Source: Nitrospirales bacterium
GTDB taxonomy: Bacteria > Nitrospirota > Nitrospiria > Nitrospirales > UBA8639
DNA length: 64,000 bases
Assembly (NCBI GenBank): GCA_021603905.1
Contig: BQIU01000010.1
Span: 1 to 64,000, forward strand
Direction: 5' to 3'
The translations under genes and the position numbers were made by a program. Positions 18,394 through 26,720 of the stretch are shown here, piece after piece. The notes beneath the pieces are model-generated. The model had not been told where the DNA came from. It ran no database searches and worked only from the letters and a program-made list of their open reading frames with translations. The stretch's first letter is position 1. Every line of letters starts with the position of its first letter.

Positions 18394-19155
18394 ACAATCA
18401 AATTCCGGCTTTTTGGTAGTCTAGCACAGTCTCAATTCAATCGGAATGGAGTATGGCTGTTGAATTAGGATAGGGGAAGGTGGAAGGAAAAATTTCGTTT
18501 GTGTGCAGATGTTAAATGCTGTTCAGACGGTCACATCGAAAAATTTTATGAGAGGTTTTAGTACGTCCTACTTCCAATCTTATCTCTTCTCAATTGATAC
18601 AACCATCATTAGAATCCTTTGATTTTTTCAAGATTATTTGTGGCCGAGTTTTAATCCAAGTTGACTGAAAGCTACGAATATCCCATACATTGAGATGACA
18701 TGCCTACTCTCCTATCTGAAACTACAAATCTCGGTATTCACGGTCGCGTGGCATTGGTTACGAGTTTCTTCGCACGAACATGGTCCCCAAAAATCTCGGA
18801 AGAGGAGCAGTTGTCCATTTAGGCAAGCGCATTAGTAGCCTGAGATATGGATTGGTCAATCTGTGGATTTCTGATGTTCAGCGCTTAGCTCGTTCGATGC
18901 TTAATGAGAGATAGATACGAAAAAGTTTTCTTAGCATACCTGTTCTCTCATGATAGGCCTCTATACTTTGAGGCTTGTAAAAGAAGAGTGTTATAGCAAG
19001 CCTGAATGGGACCTCTACGTCACCTGACGTATTGCATCATGGTCCTAGAAGAAGTATTGAATTTCTTAACAGATCATATTCTGAAAGAAACAAAAGGGTT
19101 TGTATAAAATCCCTTTTCAGGTATTGAGATATTTGACATAACCCAGTGAAGCACT
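18394..19155. other. Intergenic region upstream of the exopolysaccharide locus
   Basis: A 762-bp AT-rich spacer between sixA (minus) and the first export gene (plus). It probably contains the promoter of the export genes. I looked for a -24/-12 sigma-54 element (TGGCAC-N5-TTGC) and saw only a poor partial match near 18749 (TGGCATTGGTTACG). No gene, repeat or terminator recognised. Confidence 0.45.
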
Positions 19156-20493
19156 ATGTGGAGGTTTTTAGCACTTCTTGCGAAAGTGTTGTATCCGAAA
19201 TGGTTTCCTTCAATCATTATCCTGTTGTTTGCATATATGTTTGTGCTTGGGCTTCTGGGGCGAGCCAATGCGCAAATCTCCCCTGCGACATTTACTTTTA
19301 CTGGTTCCACCCGACCCCAAGAAGGGACGGATTTTCGAAAAATTTTTGCTGGAGAAGAGTTAAAAGTTGGGCTGATGAGACTTTACCCGTTTTTAGGGAT
19401 TGCTGAAACCTATACTGATAATGCTTTCAAGACAAAAACGAAAAGGAAGAATGACTTTATCCACACTGTAGCCCCTGGACTGCAAGCCCAATTGCGATTA
19501 GGTGGACAACATCGATTGATAGTTGATTACCGAGCCAGTCAACAGTACTCGCAGCGATTTTCTAACAACGATGTACTTAGTCAAGATGCTATTGGTCTAT
19601 TAGCGTTGAATTTTCCGGGAGATCTGAAGGTCGATCTCCAGGGTGGTCATACAGAAGGGTATGATCCTAGAGGATCAGAGCTAGACATCCAGCAGACTGA
19701 TATCACAACGTGGAACACAAACTCGTTCCTTGGAAGTATGGAATGGTTTAGCTCATCAGTAGGCTTCAACCTGACGGTAAATACACTGTCGTGGAATTTT
19801 GAGAACAATAATCAAGGCCCGACTCGGGATCGATGGAGTCATACGGCAGATTTTACGGTGTTTGGTTCAATAGCCTCCAAAACCTCCGTTCTTCTGAATT
19901 TTAATTTTGAGAAGGAGAACTATGCTCAGAACAAACAACTGGACAGCTTTACATACGGAATGAGTACTGGACTGAGATGGGCCGCTACCGGCAAGACCAC
20001 TGGGATCATCCGTGCTGGGTATGCGGTGTTGAATTTTGATCGTGCTCGCGTCAAGCAACCAAGTGGGTCACTATTGAACTCAGGTGGAAACAAACAGGAA
20101 ATATTTAGTGTTGATGGAGACCTTCGTTGGAACCCAACTACGAGAGCCAGTATCAACATCCGTCCATTTCGAAGCATTGAGCAGGCAGCGATATTCAATA
20201 CTGCGACGTTTGTTCGAACCGGTGTGTTTATCCGAGCTCGACAAGGGATCGGGGCTCGCACCAATCTGACGGGAACGTTTCGAATTTCACAGGACGAGTT
20301 TGAAGAGGACGAAGATAGTGCTGCAAGTAATCGACGTGATTTGCGAGTGCTTGGGGCAATTGGCTTTGATTATCAGGCGATTAGGTGGCTGGGGTTGAGG
20401 GTGGATTATCGTTTTGAGCGAAGGAGTTCCAATGCGAATCAGTTTGATTATTTTGCCAATACAATCATGTTGTCGATCCAGGGATTGCTCTAA
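19156..20493 (+). CDS. Outer-membrane beta-barrel protein of an exopolysaccharide locus (BBP2-like)
   Basis: A 445-aa exported protein. The signal peptide is clear (SIIILLFAYMFVLGLLGRANA, then QIS). The mature part has alternating hydrophobic strands typical of the putative beta-barrel porin 2 family: LKVGLMRLYPFLGIAETYTDNAF at the start (a family hallmark), LQAQLRLGGQHRLIVDYRAS, VLLNFNFEKENYAQ, TGIIRAGYAVLNFDRA and LGLRVDYRFERRSSNANQFDYFANTIMLSI at the end. Such barrels sit directly upstream of Wza in many EPS loci and may form or support the secretion channel. First gene of the locus. Confidence 0.8.
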   Translation: MWRFLALLAKVLYPKWFPSIIILLFAYMFVLGLLGRANAQISPATFTFTGSTRPQEGTDFRKIFAGEELKVGLMRLYPFLGIAETYTDNAFKTKTKRKNDFIHTVAPGLQAQLRLGGQHRLIVDYRASQQYSQRFSNNDVLSQDAIGLLALNFPGDLKVDLQGGHTEGYDPRGSELDIQQTDITTWNTNSFLGSMEWFSSSVGFNLTVNTLSWNFENNNQGPTRDRWSHTADFTVFGSIASKTSVLLNFNFEKENYAQNKQLDSFTYGMSTGLRWAATGKTTGIIRAGYAVLNFDRARVKQPSGSLLNSGGNKQEIFSVDGDLRWNPTTRASINIRPFRSIEQAAIFNTATFVRTGVFIRARQGIGARTNLTGTFRISQDEFEEDEDSAASNRRDLRVLGAIGFDYQAIRWLGLRVDYRFERRSSNANQFDYFANTIMLSIQGLL

Positions 20494-20618
20494 TTAGAAC
20501 ATTATTGGATGCCGTAGATATTGAGAGGGGAAAAGCTGGCGTCGTTGTCTTTCGCAAAAATAAACTGCCTTTTTCTTTTGACGCAATGGTCCCAGAAAAT
20601 AGTGAAGGATGTGTAGAA

Positions 20619-21212
20619 GTGGAACTAGCCAAAAAATGGATGCGGGGAAAGGTTTATATTTTCGTTATTCTTATGGTGTTCATGTCGGGATGCGGAGGAA
20701 GTTTTTTCATATGGGAAACTGAACAAGATCTGCAAGACATTGTCAATGCCAACCAATTGTATCGCCTAGGGCCTCACGATGTCGTGGCTCTTACCGTTTT
20801 TGGTGAGCCAGATTTAACCAAAGAGATGGAGGTGAATGGTATTGGAAAAATTAGCATACCTCTGCTTGGAGAACTCGATATTGGGGGAAAAACCCTCAAA
20901 GAAGCAGACGCCCTGGTGACGGCTAAGCTAAAAGATGGATATTTAAAAGATCCGAAAGTGACCTTCTCTATTACTCGATATCGAAATTTTTATGTACATG
21001 GTGAGGTGAACCACCCAGGGGCCTTTCCGTATCAAACAGGACTAACCGTTCTAAAAGCCATTACCCATGCAGGAGGTTTTACAGATAGGGCGGCGAGAAG
21101 TGGGACCAAAGTGATTCGCATGATAGACGGAAAAGCAAAACGACTTGCGACTAAAATGGAAACTTATATATTGCCCGATGATATCGTCATGATACCGGAG
21201 AGTTTTTTCTAA
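20619..21212 (+). CDS. Polysaccharide export lipoprotein, Wza family
   Basis: Periplasmic/outer-membrane lipoprotein of the Wza/GfcE family. The signal is KVYIFVILMVFMSGC with the lipobox Cys. It is followed by the Poly_export domain (YRLGPHDVVALTVFGEPDLTKEMEVNGIGKISIPLLGELDIGGKTL) and one SLBB repeat (NFYVHGEVNHPGAFPYQTGLTVLKAITHAGGFT). At under 200 aa it is much shorter than E. coli Wza (about 380 aa): it has one SLBB repeat and lacks the C-terminal amphipathic helix that forms the outer-membrane pore. The upstream barrel may supply the pore. The track begins at a TTG (20505); GTG 20619 (GAAGGA upstream) or ATG 20640 fits the signal better. Confidence 0.85.
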   Translation: MELAKKWMRGKVYIFVILMVFMSGCGGSFFIWETEQDLQDIVNANQLYRLGPHDVVALTVFGEPDLTKEMEVNGIGKISIPLLGELDIGGKTLKEADALVTAKLKDGYLKDPKVTFSITRYRNFYVHGEVNHPGAFPYQTGLTVLKAITHAGGFTDRAARSGTKVIRMIDGKAKRLATKMETYILPDDIVMIPESFF

Positions 21213-21232
21213 ATCTTGTCCAAGGTTCCCTT

Positions 21233-23518
21233 ATGATGACCAAAAACATCGATTCAGAGGCATACGAACAGGCGGAACCAGAAAAAACTGTTCATCTGGC
21301 AGAACACCTACAGATTTGTCGCCGAAGAATTTGGTTAATCGTGAGCTTTATGGTTGTCTTTTCTGGCCTAGCGGCTTTGTGGACATTTAGCCAAAATCCC
21401 ATCTACCAGGCGATAGCGGGGTTTATGATCGAACCCTTGCATCCGGTTGTTCTACAGACTGCGCAATATCCTGAGGAGTGGGAATCTGATCTGTTTAGTG
21501 TTCGGATTGAAACCCATACGAAGCTGTTGATTAGTTATCCGGTCTTGGAGGAAACGGCTAGACGCATCAATCTTGCCGCGCAGGCAGAGTACCAAGCTTC
21601 CCCTTCCATTGTTACGACTTTTATGGGATATCTGAACCCTGTCTGGGTTGACACGATTAAAGGGTGGGTTCGGGAAATAAAGCAGAAGATATCCGGGATC
21701 GGTGATGCTACTGGCGGGACTACAGGAAAAATCGACAACTTCGCACTGAATCCAGAGCCCGCTGGTATTCAACCGGATCTCGTAAAAGATTTTGGAAAAA
21801 AGATACTCATTGACTATGTCAAGGGCAGCAAGTTGGTGAACGTGACAGTAGAGTCTGAATCCCCAGAGTTTGCTGCACATGCAGCGAACTCGTTGATCAA
21901 TGTCTATATGGAACGGATAGCAAGGCAGAGGTCCCAGGAAGCCAGCTCAACCACTGAATGGTATTCAAATCATTTAGAGGGTCTGAGAGAAGACGTTAAG
22001 AAATCGGAGTTAGCCGTGTATGACTATAGACTGAAGAATGGTCTTGTGGATGTGAGTGAGGCACAAACGGTAGCCGAACAACAACTCATTGAGCAAAATA
22101 AAGAACTCGCCAATGTGGAGACCAGCCGCACTGCAGCTCAGACTCGGTACCAACAGATTCAGGCAATACAGGCGAAATTGCGGGCCGACTCGGCAGACGG
22201 ACAAACGTTAGACCGTTCAGAGCTAGACTCCCTCACCGAACTTCGCACGTATGCGGCCATTCAAGAACTTCGAGCCAAAGAAGTAGCCCTCTCCGTACAA
22301 ATAGCGAGATTATCAGAAAAGTATGGGCCTCTTCACCCGACGATGGTACATGGTCAGACGGAGTTAAAAGAGTTGAGATTTCGGATCGATCACGAAATTG
22401 ATGGAATCTACCATGCAGCAAAGCAGGATTACTTGCTCTGGTTGGCAAGGGAGAGAGCAGCCAAGGCAATGCTTGCGAAGCGAAAAAAAGAAAAACTGGC
22501 CCTAGAGAAACTTGCGGTGCAGTATCGACTCCTTGAGCGTAAAGCAACGAGTGACCGTCAATTATATGATCTCTTCCTTAAACAAATGAGCGAAAAAAAT
22601 ATTTCTGCCCAAATAGAGACCACGAATATGTATTTAGCTGAACCCGCCATTCCTAATCCGACCCCTGTTAGACCGAGGCCCTTGTTGATTACCTTGCTTG
22701 CCCTCATTGCTGGTATGGGGGCCGCGGTTGGGCTTGCATTTTTCTTAGAATATTGGGATCGGAGTCTCAAGGGACCAAAAGATGTTGAACGACATCTTGC
22801 TGATTATACCTGGCTTGGATGGATTCCAAGATTGTCATGGAAGCGCAATCTTAACCTGGCTCGTATCGTGGAGTCGGAACCTCTGAGTCCAGTGGCTGAT
22901 AGTTTTCGCCACCTGAGAACTGCGCTGCGCCTGACCGTTCCATGCGCTGAACCTATGTCTTTCGTCATCACCAGCCCCGGTGAGCACGAGGGGAAGACTA
23001 CCCTGGCAGTAAATCTTGCTATTTCGATTTCTCAATTGGAAAGTACTCGCGTCGTCCTAGTTGATGCCCATTTTCGCCAACCGTCTGTAGATAAAATCTT
23101 TGGCATCAAACGAGAGAAAGACAAACCAAAGGGGTTGAAGCACTTCTTGTTAGGAGAGGCTGAAGTAGGGGAAATTCTCCATCAAACGACCGTCACTGAT
23201 CTTGTTGTTATTCCGTCGGGAGGTCAAGAGCATCGCGCGACAGAGCTACTTCACTCAAAACGACTAAACACGTTTTTTAGTTGGTGTCGTCAACAGGGCT
23301 TTCACGTCATTGTGGATGCACCACCGGCACTAGCCTTTGCCGATGTATCAGTGATTGCCAAGCAAGTCTACGGTGTACTTCTGGTTGTAAGCTCTGGTGA
23401 GACAACTGTTGATGCATCGAAAATAGCGCTTCAACGGCTTGGAGCGCATGGGGCTCAATTCCTGGGTATCGTGATGCAGAAGGTACCAAGAGATCGGGTG
23501 CCAGACTATTCCCGTTAA
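21233..23518 (+). CDS. Wzc-like polysaccharide co-polymerase with BY-kinase domain
   Basis: A 761-aa inner-membrane protein that controls chain length and couples synthesis to export. It has a Wzz domain between two membrane helices (about residues 33-53 and 482-503, the second preceded by a proline-rich PAIPNPTPVRPRP), a long periplasmic coiled-coil region, and a C-terminal tyrosine-kinase-type ATPase with Walker A SPGEHEGKTT, Walker A' VVLVDAHFRQP and Walker B HVIVDAPPA. Two deviations stand out. The A' motif has His where the second Asp is usual, and the C-terminus has a single Tyr (VPDYSR) instead of the usual tyrosine cluster. Autophosphorylation may be limited. It follows the Wza gene by 20 bp. 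Confidence 0.9.
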   Translation: MMTKNIDSEAYEQAEPEKTVHLAEHLQICRRRIWLIVSFMVVFSGLAALWTFSQNPIYQAIAGFMIEPLHPVVLQTAQYPEEWESDLFSVRIETHTKLLISYPVLEETARRINLAAQAEYQASPSIVTTFMGYLNPVWVDTIKGWVREIKQKISGIGDATGGTTGKIDNFALNPEPAGIQPDLVKDFGKKILIDYVKGSKLVNVTVESESPEFAAHAANSLINVYMERIARQRSQEASSTTEWYSNHLEGLREDVKKSELAVYDYRLKNGLVDVSEAQTVAEQQLIEQNKELANVETSRTAAQTRYQQIQAIQAKLRADSADGQTLDRSELDSLTELRTYAAIQELRAKEVALSVQIARLSEKYGPLHPTMVHGQTELKELRFRIDHEIDGIYHAAKQDYLLWLARERAAKAMLAKRKKEKLALEKLAVQYRLLERKATSDRQLYDLFLKQMSEKNISAQIETTNMYLAEPAIPNPTPVRPRPLLITLLALIAGMGAAVGLAFFLEYWDRSLKGPKDVERHLADYTWLGWIPRLSWKRNLNLARIVESEPLSPVADSFRHLRTALRLTVPCAEPMSFVITSPGEHEGKTTLAVNLAISISQLESTRVVLVDAHFRQPSVDKIFGIKREKDKPKGLKHFLLGEAEVGEILHQTTVTDLVVIPSGGQEHRATELLHSKRLNTFFSWCRQQGFHVIVDAPPALAFADVSVIAKQVYGVLLVVSSGETTVDASKIALQRLGAHGAQFLGIVMQKVPRDRVPDYSR

Positions 23519-23597
23519 TTCGGCAGGTCAGAATTTCTAAGTTGAGCATCTTGAATGCCATCGATCGGAAGACACGTTTGCTTTTGTCATGGTCTGT

Positions 23598-24407
23598 CTA
23601 TATGGCGCTTTTTATTACTGTGCGATGATGATGTGCTGGTGGAGAAACAGAGCTATGTTGAATGGCTTGCACAGCTGTTAAAAGTAACTCTTTCATGGAA
23701 GAGGATTTTCCTATTACGGCATATGCACCAGCCTTGAACGCCTGCTCCTGCAATTCATGAGTCACATTCCCGGTGAACATGATCACAGGGGGGATGTTCT
23801 CAACGATGGTTGTAGAAAGTTGCTCAAGAAATTTAATGCCTCCGAGCACAGGCATTCGATTGTCGGTGATTACTAGATCGACTGAGGCTGTTTCGAGGAA
23901 CGTGAGCGCTTTCGACCCATGTTCGACTTCTTCACAGACATACCCGTAGGATTCAAGTATTGAACGAAGCAGCATCCTATTCCCGGCATCATCATCGACC
24001 AGAAGAACTCGATTCCTCGAGGTTTTAGAACCTTCCCCATGAGCCATTCCTTGTTCGCTCTTCTCACTTTCCTGCATTATTTCAAGCAGTGCAACGACTG
24101 CTGCGGTACGACACTCAACTCCGAGCTTGGAATAAATATGTTCGAGATGTTTCGAGACCGTTCGAGGGCTGATATGAAGGATCATGCCAATGACGCTATT
24201 CGTCTTTCCTCGTGCTACCCATGTCAAGACTTCTATCTCTCTCCTAGATAATCCCTTTTGTTCGAATGTGTGAACCATTGCTTCGGTTTCTAGCCAAGAA
24301 TCAAAGGATTTGACTGTTGGAAACAGTTCATCTGATGAACACGGTTGATCATTCATTGGAGGAACCTCATTGTTCTGACTTTTGTGTGAATTGACCGGTG
24401 TCTCCAT
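23598..24407 (-). CDS. Response regulator with reversed order: LuxR-type HTH then receiver
   Basis: A 269-aa regulator. Residues about 50-112 form a LuxR/FixJ HTH (GLSRREIEVLTWVARGKTN, ISPRTVSKHLEHIYSKLGV). Residues about 133-250 form a receiver domain with the acidic pocket VLLVDDDAGNR, phosphoacceptor DLVITDNRMP and conserved Lys in AVIGKSSS. NarL/FixJ proteins normally have the receiver first. The sequence has no frame break, so the order is genuine. It is on the minus strand, convergent with the Wzc-like gene and in tandem with the DUF3467 gene and sigma-54 activator, so it probably regulates the EPS locus. No cognate kinase is visible in the window. Confidence 0.85.
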   Translation of the reverse strand: METPVNSHKSQNNEVPPMNDQPCSSDELFPTVKSFDSWLETEAMVHTFEQKGLSRREIEVLTWVARGKTNSVIGMILHISPRTVSKHLEHIYSKLGVECRTAAVVALLEIMQESEKSEQGMAHGEGSKTSRNRVLLVDDDAGNRMLLRSILESYGYVCEEVEHGSKALTFLETASVDLVITDNRMPVLGGIKFLEQLSTTIVENIPPVIMFTGNVTHELQEQAFKAGAYAVIGKSSSMKELLLTAVQAIQHSSVSPPAHHHRTVIKSAI

Positions 24408-24541
24408 CTTTGATTCCTTTCAGTTGCCTTGCGTCACCACAGGAAGAAAGATAATGATCGTTAAGGGCTCCATTTTCACTTTCGTCAAAAAGTTCGTGTC
24501 GACCCTACGACGTGAGGATGATTCTCCATGGAAGTTCAAAT

Positions 24542-24820
24542 CTATTTGATCTCGTTATTATAGGGAATGGGACCAAAGTTGTGTTCGTGCTTATTGATGG
24601 AGTCTCGAAGTAATTTAACCAGGATCCTTGCATAAAACGGACTGATAATAATTCTTGTGTGATATTGTTCTGCCTGATCTTCTGAATACGATTGGCCGAA
24701 GTCGAGCACAAACTCAAACGCCGAGTGGCCAACTTTGAAAAAGTTGGAGTATTGCCCAATGGGACCCATGTCTCCGGTACCTCTGGTATCAGATTTCCCG
24801 TTGGGTTCTTTCGATGTCAT
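24542..24820 (-). CDS. DUF3467 protein
   Basis: A 92-aa protein with the DUF3467 core: GQYSNFFKVGHSAFEFVLDFGQSY, then the RIIISPFYARILVKLLRDSI helix. Family members are small, widespread and of unknown function. Here it sits between two transcriptional regulators inside an EPS locus, all on the minus strand. The ATG at 24820 gives the family's usual polar N-terminal extension. The pattern is distinctive, so the family call is firm although the role is not. Confidence 0.8.
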   Translation of the reverse strand: MTSKEPNGKSDTRGTGDMGPIGQYSNFFKVGHSAFEFVLDFGQSYSEDQAEQYHTRIIISPFYARILVKLLRDSINKHEHNFGPIPYNNEIK

Positions 24821-25268
24821 GAGTCAGTCACCAAGGGTTGAGAAAGAATAAGGGTGATAACGTCAACCTAAGGTCAGATTACTAAGCAGAATCTGTTCCT
24901 GATTTTATTATTGAAGGCAAGCCACCTCCAATTTGTTGAATTGTCTGCAGATAGTACAAGAAATGATCTTAAAGGCTTGAGCGTTAGGGCCGGAATGACT
25001 CTGATGATGTTACATATCAAATGCAGGTTAGCAAGTTTTTGATAAGCAAAAAGAGGAATACAAAAGACTGAGCATTGCTATGAATTTACTGGTGAATTGA
25101 AATTTTTTGGAGGTAGGATCGGAAATAGAAAAGTCATGTGTACCAATATGTAACAGGGATATAAAGATGTGACACTTTACAAAATCTGCCAATATGATCC
25201 ACACGGAAGAGTGGGGATAAGTGGCAGGCCGGAGCGAAGCGGAGGCAAATCGTTTCTTAGGGAGAAAG
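24821..25268. other. Intergenic region upstream of the DUF3467 gene
   Basis: About 450 bp. A 91-aa frame on the minus strand (25028..25303) has no recognisable motif and reads through the terminator-like hairpin, so I do not call it. The region should contain the promoter of the DUF3467 gene. Nothing else was recognised. Confidence 0.4.
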
Positions 25269-25288
25269 CCCCGCCTGGGAGGACGGGG
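25269..25288 (-). terminator. Rho-independent terminator of the sigma-54 activator gene
   Basis: On the minus strand CCCCGTCCTCCCAGGCGGGG folds into an eight-pair GC-rich stem with one bulge, followed by CTTTCT, 22 bp after the stop codon. The T-tract is short, so termination may be partial. REP-type hairpins in this genome have similar CCCCG/CGGGG arms, so a repeat origin is also possible. Confidence 0.5.
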
Positions 25289-25309
25289 AGTTTCATTAAC
25301 CATTGATTG

Positions 25310-26668
25310 TCAGTGGAACACTTTCGTAATGCCGTATTTGTCCATCTTCCTGTAGAGAGTCATACGAGACCAATTCAGGGCCTGGGCTGCTCTACTCTTG
25401 TTCCATTGGGTTTTGACTAGTGCATGGATCAACTTTCTCTGTTCAGCCTCAATGGAGCTTTGGCTTTCCCCGAGCTTTGCTTTTATGTGCTCGGGGAAAT
25501 CTTCGAATGAAATGATCCTAGGCGGTGTTCCGACAAAAGTCGCTTCCAGGAAGTTTCTGAGTTCTCGAACATTGCCTGGCCACTTATAGGCTAGTAAGGC
25601 CTTCAGAGCGTCTCTACTGAAGCCGTCGACAACCTGGTCCGACTGGAATTTTGCATCTGTGAGGTAGTGGTCAAGCAAAAGAGGAATATCTTCTCTACGA
25701 TCTCTTAGTGGCGGTAGGTGCATTCTGGCGACGTTTAACCGATAGTATAAGTCAGATCTGAATTTTCTTTTTTCAACCAATTCATCGAGTTCTTGATTGG
25801 TTGCAGCAATAATTCTAGCATTGAACGGAATATATTTTCTCCCACCTAATCGATGTATTTCTTTGCTCTCAAGAACCCTCAGAAGCTTGGTTTGGCTATG
25901 AACATCTAAATCGCCGATCTCATCCAGTAAGATGGTCCCACCTTCAGCCTGTTCGAACGTACCTTTACGCAACTTTTCTGCGCCAGTAAAGGCGCCTTTT
26001 TCATACCCAAACAGTTCACTCTCAAATAAAGTTTCAGGAATTGCAGCGCAGTTTACAGATACAAAAGGGTGACCGTGTCTCCTGCTATTTCTGTGAATCA
26101 AATTTGCCAGTAAATCTTTTCCTGTTCCCGTCTCTCCCGTGATAAGAACTGTACTGTCAGATTGGGTGATTTGGCGAAGGGAGGCTTTTATCCTTTGCAT
26201 GGATTTGCTACGACCAATCATCGCCAAGTCGTCAGCGGGATCAGACCCTCTTGCAGGATTTTTGATTGAAGACTCATATCTATTTTGCTGGGAAAGCAAC
26301 TGCTTGATACTCGCACTAAGTTCTTCAAGTGAAAACGGGTTTTTAAAGTAATCGTTGATCCCTGTTTTGAGGGCAGCAATGGCCAACTGTTCTGAGCTGT
26401 GTGAAGTGATCAAAATAATTGGAACATGTGGGTAACGCTGACGGATTTGTTCGGCTTTTTTTATTCCCCGAGGGTCACAGTGTTGTGAAGTGTCAACGAT
26501 GATGATGAGGGTATTGAACTCTTGGTTGATAGGGTAAGGGGTATCCGGAATGCTGAGTAATTCACGGACCTCATGGCCTTGAGAGTTCAAACAAGATTGT
26601 AGTATTCGGACTTGGTGAGAAGGTGCCTCTGAGACCAAAAAGATAGGACCATTCTTCAGTCTATCCAC
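25310..26668 (-). CDS. Sigma-54-dependent transcriptional activator (NtrC family)
   Basis: Activates RNA polymerase carrying sigma-54. It has an N-terminal receiver-like domain (about residues 5-120), then the AAA+ domain with Walker A GETGTGKD, the sigma-54 contact loop GYEKGAFTGAEK, Walker B GGTILLDEIGDL and the arginine fingers in FRSDLYYRLNV, and a C-terminal Fis-type HTH (NKSRAAQALNWSRMTLYRKM). The receiver pocket is degenerate. The acidic pair after strand 1 is replaced (FLVSEAPSHQ), although a candidate acceptor Asp (IIIVDTS) and the Lys (YFKNP) remain. GTG 26668 with AGGAG upstream is preferred over the track start at 26746. It is divergent from the ABC permease gene, a likely target. 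Confidence 0.9.
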   Translation of the reverse strand: MDRLKNGPIFLVSEAPSHQVRILQSCLNSQGHEVRELLSIPDTPYPINQEFNTLIIIVDTSQHCDPRGIKKAEQIRQRYPHVPIILITSHSSEQLAIAALKTGINDYFKNPFSLEELSASIKQLLSQQNRYESSIKNPARGSDPADDLAMIGRSKSMQRIKASLRQITQSDSTVLITGETGTGKDLLANLIHRNSRRHGHPFVSVNCAAIPETLFESELFGYEKGAFTGAEKLRKGTFEQAEGGTILLDEIGDLDVHSQTKLLRVLESKEIHRLGGRKYIPFNARIIAATNQELDELVEKRKFRSDLYYRLNVARMHLPPLRDRREDIPLLLDHYLTDAKFQSDQVVDGFSRDALKALLAYKWPGNVRELRNFLEATFVGTPPRIISFEDFPEHIKAKLGESQSSIEAEQRKLIHALVKTQWNKSRAAQALNWSRMTLYRKMDKYGITKVFH

Positions 26669-26720
26669 AAGGTGGCTCCTATTTAGGCAGAGGTAGGATA
26701 CGTTTAAGGGGAGCGAAATA

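Noticed and set aside
18740-18765. Possible sigma-54 promoter TGGCATTGGTTACG upstream of the export genes
   Set aside because: The -12 element does not match TTGC and the spacing is wrong.
25028-25303. 91-aa minus-strand ORF downstream of the sigma-54 activator
   Set aside because: It is read through the terminator hairpin, and its composition (proline- and serine-rich shadow of GC arms) has no family signal.
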